NCBI RefSeq assembly: GCF_003986935.1
Contig: NZ_RJZE01000030.1
Span: 29,782 to 93,781, forward strand
Direction of reading: 5' to 3'
DNA length: 64,000 nucleotides
From: Paraburkholderia kururiensis JCM 10599 = LMG 19447
GTDB taxonomy: Bacteria > Pseudomonadota > Gammaproteobacteria > Burkholderiales > Burkholderiaceae
The position numbers and the translations under genes are program-made. The notes under the pieces are model-generated. The model had not been told where the DNA came from. It did not search any database and saw nothing but the letters and a program-made list of their open reading frames with translations. This document shows positions 18,663-27,009 of the stretch, in pieces. The stretch's first letter is position 1, and each line of letters opens with the position of its first letter.

Positions 18663-18765
18663 TCACGGCTTGCCGCGGATTGGGCTGAGCGCAGACGCTG
18701 GACTAACGCGCCAGGGATTTCCACTATGGCCTTGTCACTATGCCCGGCGCACTATCGGAACCAGT

Positions 18766-18781
18766 TTGGAACCGGTTCCAA
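18766..18781. promoter_or_regulatory. Candidate PtxS operator (TTGGAACCGGTTCCAA)
   Basis: A perfect 16-bp palindrome with the CG centre typical of LacI-family sites, 80 bp upstream of kguE. The known PtxS site in Pseudomonas is TGAAACCGGTTTCA, which shares the AACCGGTT core. The LacI-type regulator at the end of this operon is the obvious ligand-responsive binder. Confidence 0.8.
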
Positions 18782-18861
18782 GATTCATCAAACGATCCTG
18801 CCGCTGTCATGCTGGGACGCTGCGGGAAGCCGGAAATAGCGAAAGAAAGGAGGGCTGTCCC

Positions 18862-19686
18862 ATGACCGAAGTGGTAATCGTGGCAAGCGCGTTCGGCGCC
18901 GACGCCGTACGGCGCGACGGCCACGGGGCGTGGATTGCGACGGCCGCTGCGGCCGGGGCGTCGGGCTTCGAGGTGCGCCGCGAACTGATTGTGGGCGAGG
19001 CCGGCGTGCAGCCCGCCGCGCTGCGTGAACTCGGCGCGGCTATTCGGGAAGCGGGCATGTGGCCGGTCTGGTCGACGCCTGCTGCGCTTTACAGGGCCAA
19101 CGGCGCGGCTCACGACGTGGCCAACGGCGCGACAGACAGCACGACCGACAGCGCACCCGCCGGCACGCTCGACGCCACCGCACTGAGCCGCGCGCTCGAC
19201 GAAGCCGCGGCGCTCGGTGCGCGTTTCGTGAAGCTCCAACTCGGCGCCTTCGCCGGCGAGACGCACGCGGCAAGCATCGCAGCGTGTCTGCGTGGTCGGG
19301 ATACGCGGCTGGTCGTCGAAAACGGGCAGTTGAAGGAAGGCGGCATGGCGGCCCAGTTCGTCGCGTTCTTCGAGGCGCTCGAAGCGCAAGGGCACGGGCG
19401 CCTCGCCGGCATGACCTTCGATATCGGCAACTGGCAGTGGACGGGCGTGGCGCCCGCGGCCGCGGCGCAGAAACTCGCGCCCCATGTGGAGTACATCCAT
19501 TGCAAGGCGGTAGCGGGCGAGGGCGCGCGGCGTTTCGCCGTGGCGCCCGCCGCGGACGACCCCGTGCTCGCGGCTGTCCTGCCGTTGCTGCCGAGGCACG
19601 CGCCTCGCGGCATCGAGTTTCCGTTCCACGCCGGGCGCGTGGCCGAAGACGCCGTGCGCTACGTCGAATGGCTCGCCGCCGCTTGA
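18862..19686 (+). CDS. kguE: Sugar-phosphate isomerase/epimerase-like protein of the 2-ketogluconate operon
   Basis: 274 residues, xylose-isomerase-like TIM barrel (AP-endonuclease 2 superfamily). Visible strands include ASGFEVRRELIVG, ARFVKLQLGAF, RLVVENGQL and GMTFDIGNWQW, with metal-ligand candidates Glu, Asp and His (EYIHCKAV) at barrel ends. KguE is the first gene of the 2-ketogluconate operon in pseudomonads; its exact reaction is not well settled. The start has a strong AAAGGAGG and follows the PtxS-like palindrome, so it is the promoter-proximal gene. An Ala/Thr-rich insert (about 82-104) is probably a loop. Gene order with kinase, transporter, reductase and PtxS secures the name. Confidence 0.88.
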   Translation: MTEVVIVASAFGADAVRRDGHGAWIATAAAAGASGFEVRRELIVGEAGVQPAALRELGAAIREAGMWPVWSTPAALYRANGAAHDVANGATDSTTDSAPAGTLDATALSRALDEAAALGARFVKLQLGAFAGETHAASIAACLRGRDTRLVVENGQLKEGGMAAQFVAFFEALEAQGHGRLAGMTFDIGNWQWTGVAPAAAAQKLAPHVEYIHCKAVAGEGARRFAVAPAADDPVLAAVLPLLPRHAPRGIEFPFHAGRVAEDAVRYVEWLAAA

Positions 19687-19750
19687 GCAGGGCGTGCAGC
19701 GCGACGCGAAGCACGGCATGAAGCAGGACGTGAAGCAGGACAGCAAACCC

Positions 19751-20785
19751 ATGACAGACACCCCACTCGATGTCGTTACCTATGGCGAAGCGATGGCCAT
19801 GTTCGTTGCCGCCGAGGCCGGTGCGCTCGCGCGCGTCGGCCATTTCACGAAACGCGTGGCGGGCGCGGACCTGAACGTCGCGATCGGTCTTTCGCGGCTC
19901 GGCTTCAAGGTGGGCTGGATGAGCCGCGTGGGGCGCGACTCCTTCGGCGACTACGTGCGCGACACGCTGGAAAAGGAGCGCATCGACCAGCGCCGCGTGC
20001 TCACGGACGAACGCTACCCAACCGGCTTCCAGTTGAAATCGAAGACCGACGACGGCACCGACCCGGTGGTCGAATACTTCCGCAAGGGTTCGGCCGCGAG
20101 CCATCTTTCGCCCGACGACTACGACGCCGACTACGTGCTCGGCGCGCGTCATCTGCACCTGACGGGCGTCGCGCCCGCACTCTCGGCAAGCTCGCGCGAC
20201 CTCGCGTTCCGCCTGGTACGCGAAATGCGCGCCGCGGGCAGGACCCTCTCGTTCGACCCGAACCTGCGCCCCACGCTGTGGCCGTCGCGCGAGGCGATGA
20301 TCGAGACGTTGAACGCGCTTGCCGCGTACGCCGACTGGGTGCTGCCCGGCATCGGCGAGGGAAAGGTGCTGACCGGCTACGACCGGCCCGAAGACATCGC
20401 GCGCTTCTATCTGGACGCCGGTGCGCGCGCCGTGATCGTGAAACTCGGTCCGCAGGGCGCCTACTACCGCACGGCAGACAGCGAGGGCACGATCGCGGCG
20501 CAACGCGTCGACAACGTCGTGGACACCGTGGGCGCCGGCGACGGCTTTGCCGTGGGCGTGGTGAGCGCGCTGCTGGAAGGCCGCCCGCTGCCGCAGGCGG
20601 TGGCACGCGGCAACCGCATCGGCGCGCTCGCGATCCAGGTGATCGGCGACTCGGAAGGGCTGCCCACGCGCGCGCAACTCGATGCGCTCGAAGCGGCTGA
20701 AGGCGCTGAAGGGGCCGGCGCCAACCAGACCGACGCCACCGCTTCATTGGACAACCACAACAAGATGTCGGCAACGGCGCACTGA
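19751..20785 (+). CDS. kguK: 2-ketogluconate kinase (PfkB family)
   Basis: 344 residues. Phosphorylates 2-ketogluconate to 2-keto-6-phosphogluconate with ATP in the cytoplasm. PfkB hallmarks are present: the N-terminal VAGADLNVAIGLSRLG block and the C-terminal signature DTVGAGDGFAVGVV with the catalytic Asp. FDPNLRPTLW is characteristic of the 2-keto-3-deoxygluconate/2-ketogluconate kinase branch. The start at 19751 is preferred because it begins TPLDVVTYGEAM at the normal family position; the extension upstream is Lys/Gln-rich and atypical. It follows kguE by 64 bp and precedes the transporter. A C-terminal Ala/Glu-rich tail beyond the fold is probably disordered. 2-Dehydro-3-deoxygluconokinase is the closest alternative. 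Confidence 0.9.
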   Translation: MTDTPLDVVTYGEAMAMFVAAEAGALARVGHFTKRVAGADLNVAIGLSRLGFKVGWMSRVGRDSFGDYVRDTLEKERIDQRRVLTDERYPTGFQLKSKTDDGTDPVVEYFRKGSAASHLSPDDYDADYVLGARHLHLTGVAPALSASSRDLAFRLVREMRAAGRTLSFDPNLRPTLWPSREAMIETLNALAAYADWVLPGIGEGKVLTGYDRPEDIARFYLDAGARAVIVKLGPQGAYYRTADSEGTIAAQRVDNVVDTVGAGDGFAVGVVSALLEGRPLPQAVARGNRIGALAIQVIGDSEGLPTRAQLDALEAAEGAEGAGANQTDATASLDNHNKMSATAH

Positions 20786-20873
20786 CGCAGGGCGCACTTC
20801 GGGGGCACGTCGCGTGCCCGCGCGTCCGCATCCGTTGAACGATGCTTTCATTCACTGCATGAAGGAGACACTC

Positions 20874-22199
20874 ATGGGTTCGTCCACACTCGCCACTCTC
20901 GCGCCACGCCGCTGGTGGGCGATCATGCCGATCGTGTTCATCACGTACAGCCTTGCCTATTTCGACCGCGCGAATTACGGCTTCGCTGCCGCGGCGGGCA
21001 TCAATCAGGATCTCGGCGTGAGCAAGGGCCTCTCGTCGCTGATCGGCGCGCTGTTCTTTCTCGGCTACTTCTTCTTCCAGATTCCGGGGGCCATCTACGC
21101 CGAGCACCGCAGCGTGCGCAAGCTCGTGTTCGTGAGCCTCGTGCTGTGGGGCGGGTGCGCGGCGCTCACGGGCATCGTGCGCAACATCCCGGCGCTCATT
21201 GCGATCCGCTTCGCGCTCGGCGTGGTGGAGGCGGCCGTGATGCCGGCCATGCTCATCTTCATCAGCAACTGGTTCACGAAGCGCGAGCGCTCGCGTGCCA
21301 ACACGTTTCTGATTCTCGGCAACCCGGTCACGGTGCTGTGGATGTCGATCGTCTCGGGCTACCTCGTGCACTCGTTCGGCTGGCGCCACATGTTCATCGC
21401 CGAGGGGCTGCCCGCCGTCGTGTGGGCCGTGGCCTGGTGGTTCATGGTGCGCGACCGGCCCGAGCAGGTGGCGTGGCTCTCCACCGAAGACAAGCAGGCG
21501 CTCGACGCCGCGCTGCGTGCCGAACAGGCCGCCATCCGCCCGGTGCGCAACTACGGCGAGGCGTTCCGCTCGCCCGCGGTGATCAAGCTCTGCGCGCAGT
21601 ATTTCTGCTGGAGCATCGGCGTCTATGGCTTCGTGCTGTGGCTGCCGTCCATCCTGAAAGGCGGCTCGACGCTCGGCATGGTGGAGACGGGCTGGCTCTC
21701 CGCGCTGCCGTACCTTGCCGCGACGATCGCGATGCTCGCGGCGTCGTGGGCCTCGGACCGGCTCAATCGCCGCAAGGTGTTCGTCTGGCCGTTCCTGCTG
21801 ATCGGGGCTGCCGCGTTTGCGGCTTCGTACGTGATCGGCACCGGCACGGGCACGCACTTCTGGTTCTCGTATGCGCTGCTCGTGATCGCGGGCGCCGCCA
21901 TGTACGCGCCTTACGGGCCGTTCTTCGCGATCGTCCCCGAACTGCTGCCGAAGAACGTGGCCGGCGGCGCGATGGCGCTTATCAACAGCATGGGTGCGCT
22001 CGGCTCGTTCGTGGGCTCGTATGTCGTGGGCTATCTGAATGGCGCGACGGGCTCGCCTGCGGCATCCTATGCGTTCATGAGTGCGGCGCTGGTGGCCGCG
22101 GTGCTGTTCACGCTCGCGGTGAAGCCGCAGCCGCCGCAGCCACAGTCGCACGAGGAAATCGACGGGCGCAGGCTTGCCACGCCCATGCAAGGAAAATGA
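20874..22199 (+). CDS. kguT: 2-ketogluconate transporter (MFS, ACS family)
   Basis: 441 residues, 12 membrane helices, inner membrane proton symporter of the anion:cation symporter family of MFS. The first helix begins WWAIMPIVFITYSLAYFDRANYGFA, the standard opening of hexuronate/ketogluconate transporters, and RFALGVVEAAVMPAML is the helix-4 signature. It should import 2-ketogluconate made by periplasmic glucose oxidation. The ATG at 20874 has AAGGAGA eight bases upstream; the frame extends further but the first membrane helix would then be displaced. It sits between the kinase (88 bp gap) and the reductase (4 bp gap), in one operon under the PtxS-like operator. Confidence 0.9.
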   Translation: MGSSTLATLAPRRWWAIMPIVFITYSLAYFDRANYGFAAAAGINQDLGVSKGLSSLIGALFFLGYFFFQIPGAIYAEHRSVRKLVFVSLVLWGGCAALTGIVRNIPALIAIRFALGVVEAAVMPAMLIFISNWFTKRERSRANTFLILGNPVTVLWMSIVSGYLVHSFGWRHMFIAEGLPAVVWAVAWWFMVRDRPEQVAWLSTEDKQALDAALRAEQAAIRPVRNYGEAFRSPAVIKLCAQYFCWSIGVYGFVLWLPSILKGGSTLGMVETGWLSALPYLAATIAMLAASWASDRLNRRKVFVWPFLLIGAAAFAASYVIGTGTGTHFWFSYALLVIAGAAMYAPYGPFFAIVPELLPKNVAGGAMALINSMGALGSFVGSYVVGYLNGATGSPAASYAFMSAALVAAVLFTLAVKPQPPQPQSHEEIDGRRLATPMQGK

Positions 22200-22203
22200 C
22201 CGG

Positions 22204-23172
22204 ATGAAGAACAGGATCGTCGCCTACAAGCCGTTGCCCGCTGACGTGCTCGCCTTTTTACGCGAGCACGCCGACGTGATCGAAGTGGACGCCGCCCGGC
22301 ACGATGCGCTCGTCGCCGCGCTGCGGGAGGCGGATGGTGCCATCGGCGCGAGCGTGAAGATCACGCCCGCCATGCTGGACGGCGCACAGCGGCTCAAGGC
22401 GCTTTCGACGATCTCCGTCGGCTACGACAACTTCGACGTGCCGGACCTCACGCGGCGCGGCATCGTGCTCGCGCATACGCCTGACGTGCTGACCGAATCG
22501 ACGGCGGACACCGTGTTCTCGCTGATTCTCGCCACCGCGCGGCGCGTCGTGGAGCTGGCGCAGTGGGTCAAGGCGGGGCACTGGACGGGCAGCATCGGGC
22601 CCACCCACTACGGCACGGACGTGCAGGGCAAGACGCTCGGCATCGTCGGGCTGGGGCGCATTGGCGGCGCCGTGGCGCGCCGCGCGGCGCTCGGCTTCAA
22701 CATGCGCGTGCTCTACACGAACCGCAGCGCGAACGGGCAGGCGGAGCGCGATTACGGCGCGCGGCGCGTGGAACTGGCGGAACTGCTTGCCGCGTCGGAC
22801 TTCGTCTGCCTGCAGGTGCCGCTCACGCCCGAGACCCGGCATCTGATCGGCGCGGCCGAATTCCGGCAGATGAAGCGCAGTGCCATCTTCATCAACGCAT
22901 CGCGCGGCGCGACGGTCGACGAAGCGGCGCTGATCGACGCCCTGCGCGCTGGCACGATTCACGGCGCGGGGCTCGACGTGTTCGAAGAAGAGCCGCTGCC
23001 GGCCACGTCGCCGCTGCTCGCCCTGCCCAACGTGGTCGCGCTGCCGCACATCGGGTCGGCCACGCACGAGACGCGTCACGCGATGGCGCGCTGTGCGGCG
23101 GAAAATCTCGTCGCGGCGCTGGCCGGCACGCTGGCCGTCAACGTCGTCAACCGCGAAGTGCTGGCACGATGA
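22204..23172 (+). CDS. kguD: 2-ketogluconate-6-phosphate reductase (D-2-hydroxyacid dehydrogenase family)
   Basis: 322 residues. Reduces 2-keto-6-phosphogluconate to 6-phosphogluconate with NAD(P)H, feeding the Entner-Doudoroff pathway. The Rossmann motif is LGIVGLGRIGGAVARRA (about 145-161). The catalytic triad is visible: Arg in NASRGATVDEAAL, Glu in DVFEEEPLP and His in LPHIGSAT. Glyoxylate/hydroxypyruvate reductase is the nearest alternative, but the operon settles the role. The ATG follows the transporter stop by four bases with GGAAA ahead, and its stop overlaps the ptxS start (ATGA), so the whole set is translationally coupled. Confidence 0.92.
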   Translation: MKNRIVAYKPLPADVLAFLREHADVIEVDAARHDALVAALREADGAIGASVKITPAMLDGAQRLKALSTISVGYDNFDVPDLTRRGIVLAHTPDVLTESTADTVFSLILATARRVVELAQWVKAGHWTGSIGPTHYGTDVQGKTLGIVGLGRIGGAVARRAALGFNMRVLYTNRSANGQAERDYGARRVELAELLAASDFVCLQVPLTPETRHLIGAAEFRQMKRSAIFINASRGATVDEAALIDALRAGTIHGAGLDVFEEEPLPATSPLLALPNVVALPHIGSATHETRHAMARCAAENLVAALAGTLAVNVVNREVLAR

Positions 23173-24254
23173 GCCGCACGCCTGCCCAACCCTCGGCGGC
23201 GTCGGCAACGCCGATGTCGCCCCGCCGCGCGACGATCAGCGACGTCGCGCGCGAAGCCGGCACCGGCAAGACCAGCATTTCGCGCTACCTGAACGGTGAG
23301 TTCAACGTGCTCTCGGCGGAGCTGCGCGCGCGCATCGAGGCGGCCATCGAACGTCTGGACTACCGGCCGAACCAGATGGCGCGCGGCTTGAAGCGCGGCC
23401 GCAACCGGCTGATCGGCATGCTGCTCGCGGACCTCTCGAATCCGTACTCCGTCGAAGTGCTGCAAGGCGTGGAGGCGGCGTGCCAGGCGCTCGGCTACAT
23501 GCCGCTCATCTGCCACGCGGCCAACGAGGTGGAGATGGAGGGCCGCTACCTGCAACTGCTCACGACGTATCGCGTGGAAGGCGTGATCGTCAATGCACTC
23601 GGCGTGCGCGAGGCGATGTTGAAGCCCGTGGGCAGCGGCGGGATTCCGTCGGTGCTGGTGGACCGTACCGTGGAAGGGCTCGACGCCGACATGGTCGGGC
23701 TCGACAACGAAGCCGCCGTGCGACTTGGCACGGCGCATCTGCTGGAGCGCGGCTACGAGGAGATCGTGTTCGTCGTGCAGCCGTACGAGCACGTGAGTTC
23801 GCGGCGGCGTCGCGTGACGGCGTTTGAGGACGCCATGCGGGCGACGCCGCAGGTTCGTGCCGACACGGTGGTGCTCGATCTGCAGAACGACGAAGCGGCG
23901 AGCGCTGCGCTCGCGGCGCTGGACGAGCGCATCGGTAAAGGCGCGGACGAACGGCAGCACGATGCACGGCCACGCATTGCGCTCTTCGCGGGCAATGCCC
24001 CGGTGGCGCTGCGCATCGCGCTGCATCTGAATGCGCGCTACGGTCCGCAATGGCAGCGGCGCGTCGGGCTGATCGCATTCGACGATCCCGATTGGGCCGA
24101 ACTGGCCGGCATCACGACGATCCGCCAACCCACGCGCGCCATCGGCTATCGCGCCGTGGAATTCCTGCATCAGCGCATCGAGGGCCTCGCCGACGTCGCG
24201 CGCGAATGCGTGTTGCCGGGCGAACTGATCGTGCGCGCCTCGACCGGCGGTTGA
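23169..24254 (+). CDS. ptxS: LacI-family repressor of 2-ketogluconate use
   Basis: 361 residues. A LacI-type helix-turn-helix (ATISDVAREAGTGKTSISRYLNGE, about 20-43) is followed by the hinge and a type-I periplasmic-binding-like sensor domain starting at NRLIGMLLADLSNPY. The GTGKTSISRY recognition helix differs from the usual VSxxTVSR pattern, which may fit the AACCGGTT-type operator. PtxS of pseudomonads binds 2-ketogluconate and represses kgu. Here it is the last gene of the operon it should control, overlapping kguD by 4 bp, so repression would be autoregulatory. A Ser/Pro/Ala-rich tail of 19 residues precedes the DNA-binding domain. Confidence 0.9.
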   Translation: MSRTPAQPSAASATPMSPRRATISDVAREAGTGKTSISRYLNGEFNVLSAELRARIEAAIERLDYRPNQMARGLKRGRNRLIGMLLADLSNPYSVEVLQGVEAACQALGYMPLICHAANEVEMEGRYLQLLTTYRVEGVIVNALGVREAMLKPVGSGGIPSVLVDRTVEGLDADMVGLDNEAAVRLGTAHLLERGYEEIVFVVQPYEHVSSRRRRVTAFEDAMRATPQVRADTVVLDLQNDEAASAALAALDERIGKGADERQHDARPRIALFAGNAPVALRIALHLNARYGPQWQRRVGLIAFDDPDWAELAGITTIRQPTRAIGYRAVEFLHQRIEGLADVARECVLPGELIVRASTGG

Positions 24255-24260
24255 GCCGAC

Positions 24261-24287
24261 GCGGCGTGGTGACATCCACGAGGCCGC
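24261..24287 (+). terminator. Possible 3' stem-loop of the kgu operon
   Basis: GCGGCGTGG and CCAC-GAG-GCCGC form a GC-rich stem with a 6-base loop and a small bulge, seven bases after the ptxS stop. No T-run follows, so it would be a weak intrinsic terminator or an mRNA-end protector. Confidence 0.35.
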
Positions 24288-24398
24288 GTATCGTCGCGGG
24301 CAGCCGCCTGGCCTGAATCGATAATCTGCGATCATTCGGTCTGCGGCGCGCAGGCGGGACACTTTCTGCATGGCGTGCCGGCAGTCTCAAGGACCCTC

Positions 24399-25226
24399 AT
24401 GACCGTATCGCCTTTCACGCTTACCTGTCTCTCGCTCGCGACGCTTGCCGTCGCCGCTGTTCCCGTTCTGCTGTACCGGCGCCTGCGCTCGCCGCTCGGT
24501 TTCGACCGGCGGCCCGCCATCGCCGGCATTGCCGTCTTCGCGCTCTTTGCCATGGTGATCGAGCGCGCGCTCAACGACTACCTGCTGAGGCAGAACCCGA
24601 TCACGTCGGCCTGGCTCATGCAGCCTGCGGCGTTCGTCGTGTACGGCGCGCTCGCAGCCGGCATCTGCGAGGAGGTGGGCCGGTTCATCGCGATGCGCAT
24701 GCTGCTGAACCGCTTCGGCCGCGGCCGGCCCGCTGGGGAGGGCGACGGCATGGGCTTCGCTTACGGCATCGGCCACGGGGGCGCCGAAGCGTGGATGATC
24801 GGCGTGCTCGTGCAGGTGCAATGGATCGTGTTCGCGGTGCTCGAGAATCGCGGCCAGCTCGACGGCTATCTGCCCAACGTGTCCGAACCGGCGATGATGC
24901 GCATCCATCTGATTCTTGCCAGTCTCTCGCCGGCCACGGCGGGCATTTTCGCGCTGGAGCGGCTGGCGGCACTCGCTTTTCAGATCGGGCTTTCCGTGTT
25001 GATGTGGCAAGGCGTGCGGGCCGGCTGGCGTGGCATCCTGCCGCTGGCCATCGCAGTCCATGCATTGATCGACGTGCCCGCTGCGCTGTTTCAGGCCCAC
25101 GTGCTGCCGCTTGCCGTGGTGGACGGCGGCTACGCGCTGGCGGGCGTGGCGGTTGCAGGCGTGCTGGCGAAGCGGGTGAGCGATGCACGAAAGACGCGCG
25201 TCACGCGGCCTGGACAGACGGCTTGA
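24399..25226 (+). CDS. YhfC-family intramembrane glutamic protease-like protein
   Basis: 275 residues with seven or eight membrane helices and almost no soluble part. The motifs AGICEEVGRFIAMRMLL (about 88-104) and GFAYGIGHGGAEAWMIG (near 118-134) carry the Glu-Glu and His/Glu pattern of YhfC proteins, a group allied to CPBP/type-II CAAX-prenyl proteases. The hallmark residues are intact, so an active membrane protease is possible, but no substrate is known for the family. The ATG at 24399 has AAGGA just upstream; a nearer upstream ATG would add eight residues. It stands alone between ptxS and a DUF3022-like gene, so its context gives no further clue. Confidence 0.8.
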   Translation: MTVSPFTLTCLSLATLAVAAVPVLLYRRLRSPLGFDRRPAIAGIAVFALFAMVIERALNDYLLRQNPITSAWLMQPAAFVVYGALAAGICEEVGRFIAMRMLLNRFGRGRPAGEGDGMGFAYGIGHGGAEAWMIGVLVQVQWIVFAVLENRGQLDGYLPNVSEPAMMRIHLILASLSPATAGIFALERLAALAFQIGLSVLMWQGVRAGWRGILPLAIAVHALIDVPAALFQAHVLPLAVVDGGYALAGVAVAGVLAKRVSDARKTRVTRPGQTA

Positions 25227-25331
25227 CGGCTCGCCTGGACGTGGCACCAAGCGGCACGAAAGGGCATGAAGCCCTACGAAGGACGGCACGATCTCTGTCG
25301 CCGTCCGATACGACAACTTGATGGGCAGAAG

Positions 25332-25697
25332 ATGGAAGGCTACCAGTACGAATGCACGAGCCCGGAGTTCGAGGAGCTTGCGCGCGTCATCACCGATCTC
25401 TTTCCGGAGCAGACGCGCTTTGTCGAGCACCCCGCCGACGACGGCACGCCGCAACTCACGGTGCACTGGGTCGCAATGCGGTTCGGCGCCACGGCCCGGC
25501 GCATCGCGCTGACGATCGCGATCACGCCTGCGGCACTGGCGCGCTACCGGGCTTTGCCGGCGCGGCTGCGCGGACGCAGCTACGCGGTGCTGAGAGCCTA
25601 TGTGGAAGCCGAGCTGGGTTTGCTCGAAGAACAGTATGCGAAGGGCGAGGCGGTGCCGCGCGAGGTAACCGTGGCACCCGGCGACGACTTCGCCTGA
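25332..25697 (+). CDS. DUF3022-like small protein
   Basis: 121 residues, cytoplasmic. It begins with an acidic segment, FEELARVITDLFPEQTRFVE, followed by a beta-rich middle (PQLTVHWVAMRFG, RIALTIAITPAALARY) and an alpha-helical end (RSYAVLRAYVEAELGLLEEQYA). This matches my memory of Burkholderiaceae DUF3022 proteins, whose function is unknown; the family call is tentative. The ATG at 25332 fits that domain, but an in-frame ATG at 25266 with AAAGG ahead would add 22 residues and cannot be excluded. It lies 105 bp after the YhfC gene and converges with the PGDYG gene. Confidence 0.68.
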   Translation: MEGYQYECTSPEFEELARVITDLFPEQTRFVEHPADDGTPQLTVHWVAMRFGATARRIALTIAITPAALARYRALPARLRGRSYAVLRAYVEAELGLLEEQYAKGEAVPREVTVAPGDDFA

Positions 25698-25801
25698 ACG
25701 AAGCCGTCGCGCGTCTGCACAAGCGTGCTGAAAGAAAGGGGCAGGGCCGAAGGGAGTCGTGCGAGCAGTACGCGAGGCGCCTGCGAAAAGCGGCCGGGCG
25801 C

Positions 25802-26248
25802 TCAATCCGCGCGGCGATAGACCTTCGCGAAACGTTCCGCCTTCACCACGCCATAGTCGCCGGGCGCGTACTGCATGACCCAGTCGCCGGCCGTGCCGTG
25901 CAGCACGTCGCCGCCCGCGGCCGAACGCGCAATCGAGAACGCTTCGTCCATCTGTCTGGCGAGCACCACGACCGGACGATTGCGATACGACCCCGGCTCG
26001 CCATGCGGCAGTGCCGGGGCGGCCGGCAGATACTTCGCGTCGAAGCGTTCACGCGAGACTACCCAGCGCTCGCCGCCTGAACTCGTGATGAGCGCGTCGC
26101 CGCGCACATAGCGGTTCGGGCCTTCAAGGCTCATCAGCTCGCCTTCCTGCGTGGCGAATTCGACCGTGACGGTTTCGTCCTTGACGACGCGCTGTGCGGC
26201 CGGGTCCGCGCGAAGGTCGAGATGTTCGAGTGCGATCATCGTGCTCAC
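25802..26248 (-). CDS. PGDYG-domain protein
   Basis: 148 residues, soluble. The C-terminal motif DWVMQYAPGDYGVVKAERFAKVYRR identifies the PGDYG family, found mostly in proteobacteria and unannotated in function. The N-terminal half is a small beta-rich region (VTVEFATQEGEL, GDALITSSGGERWVVSRERFDAKY). The start appears to be a GTG at 26248 whose first four bases overlap the stop of the Spy-like gene (GTGA), with AAGGCG just ahead; an ATG three codons later is the alternative. The overlap implies co-translation with the upstream periplasmic protein, an association I have not seen explained. Confidence 0.8.
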   Translation of the reverse strand: MSTMIALEHLDLRADPAAQRVVKDETVTVEFATQEGELMSLEGPNRYVRGDALITSSGGERWVVSRERFDAKYLPAAPALPHGEPGSYRNRPVVVLARQMDEAFSIARSAAGGDVLHGTAGDWVMQYAPGDYGVVKAERFAKVYRRAD

Positions 26249-26739
26249 TGCGCCTTGGACGGCTGCGGCGATTGCGGCGATTGCGGCGATTGCGGCGCCT
26301 TGCCCGAACGGTGACGGCGCGATGCCTGCCGCTCGTGGAAGGTCTGGTCCGCAAGCTTCTTCTGATCCGGCGAGAAGCTGTTGTAAAGCGGCTCGAAAGC
26401 ATCGACGAGCTTCTTCATGCCCTCCGCGTGCGCCTGCGTGATCTGCGCGTACTGCTTCATGTCGTCGAGCGCGGTGCGGTTCGTATCCGCCTTGCGCTGC
26501 TCATAGAGCTGCGCCATGGTCTGACCGTTGCTGCGCATGACGTCGGCAAAGGCGTTCCATTGGCTTTCCTGCTGCGGCGTGATCTTGAGCGCCGAATGCA
26601 GATACGTGATGCGCTGCTCGACGTGCTGTTCACGCATGGGCGCGCTGGCGGCGGCCGGCGCCGAGGCCGGTGCGGTGCTCTGCGCGAAGGCGCTCGTCAT
26701 CGAGAGAACGGCGGCGAAAACCACGAGGGTTTTTTTCAT
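26245..26739 (-). CDS. Spy/CpxP-like periplasmic protein (LTXXQ family)
   Basis: 164 residues. A Sec signal peptide (MKKTLVVFAAVLSMTSAFAQ) leads to an Ala/Ser/Pro linker and then a helical domain with LKITPQQESQWNAFADVMR, the LTxxQ motif of Spy/CpxP chaperone-like proteins. Other helices (MKQYAQITQAHAEGMKKLVDAFEPLYNSFSPDQKKLADQTF) fit the cradle fold that binds unfolded proteins under envelope stress. The C terminus ends with a Pro-Gln-Ser triplet repeat encoded by a 9-bp tandem repeat. The ATG at 26739 has AAGGAGC upstream. It is the first gene of a two-gene unit with the PGDYG protein. Confidence 0.85.
   Translation of the reverse strand: MKKTLVVFAAVLSMTSAFAQSTAPASAPAAASAPMREQHVEQRITYLHSALKITPQQESQWNAFADVMRSNGQTMAQLYEQRKADTNRTALDDMKQYAQITQAHAEGMKKLVDAFEPLYNSFSPDQKKLADQTFHERQASRRHRSGKAPQSPQSPQSPQPSKAQ
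26265..26297. repeat. 9-bp tandem repeat inside the Spy-like gene
   Basis: Three full copies and one partial copy of GCGGCGATT (plus-strand reading). They encode Pro-Gln-Ser steps at the C terminus of the Spy-like protein. Copy-number change would stay in frame. Confidence 0.85.
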
Positions 26740-27009
26740 TGTTGCTCCTTGGAATGTTGCGTAGCGAGGCAGGGCGCATTGCTGAAAGCGATCCACTGCG
26801 AAGACCCGCGTGGAAAGGCCGCTGCGCCTTGGGCGCTATTAGTATCACGATATCACGGCGCTCCGTGTGACCCGCCACAACTCCTTACAAACGAAACGAT
26901 CGGCAAAAATGCGCAGATAGCGCGTCCGTGAGGCGCACGCGAGGTGGTTCGCCGGCACGTCGCGCGCGGGCGATAATCGCGTCTTTCAACCGACTCCGTT
27001 CGCCCTCCG

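Noticed and set aside
20001..22190. A 729-residue minus-strand frame across kguK and kguT
   Set aside because: Antisense to two genes with exact family signatures; no domain and no ribosome site.
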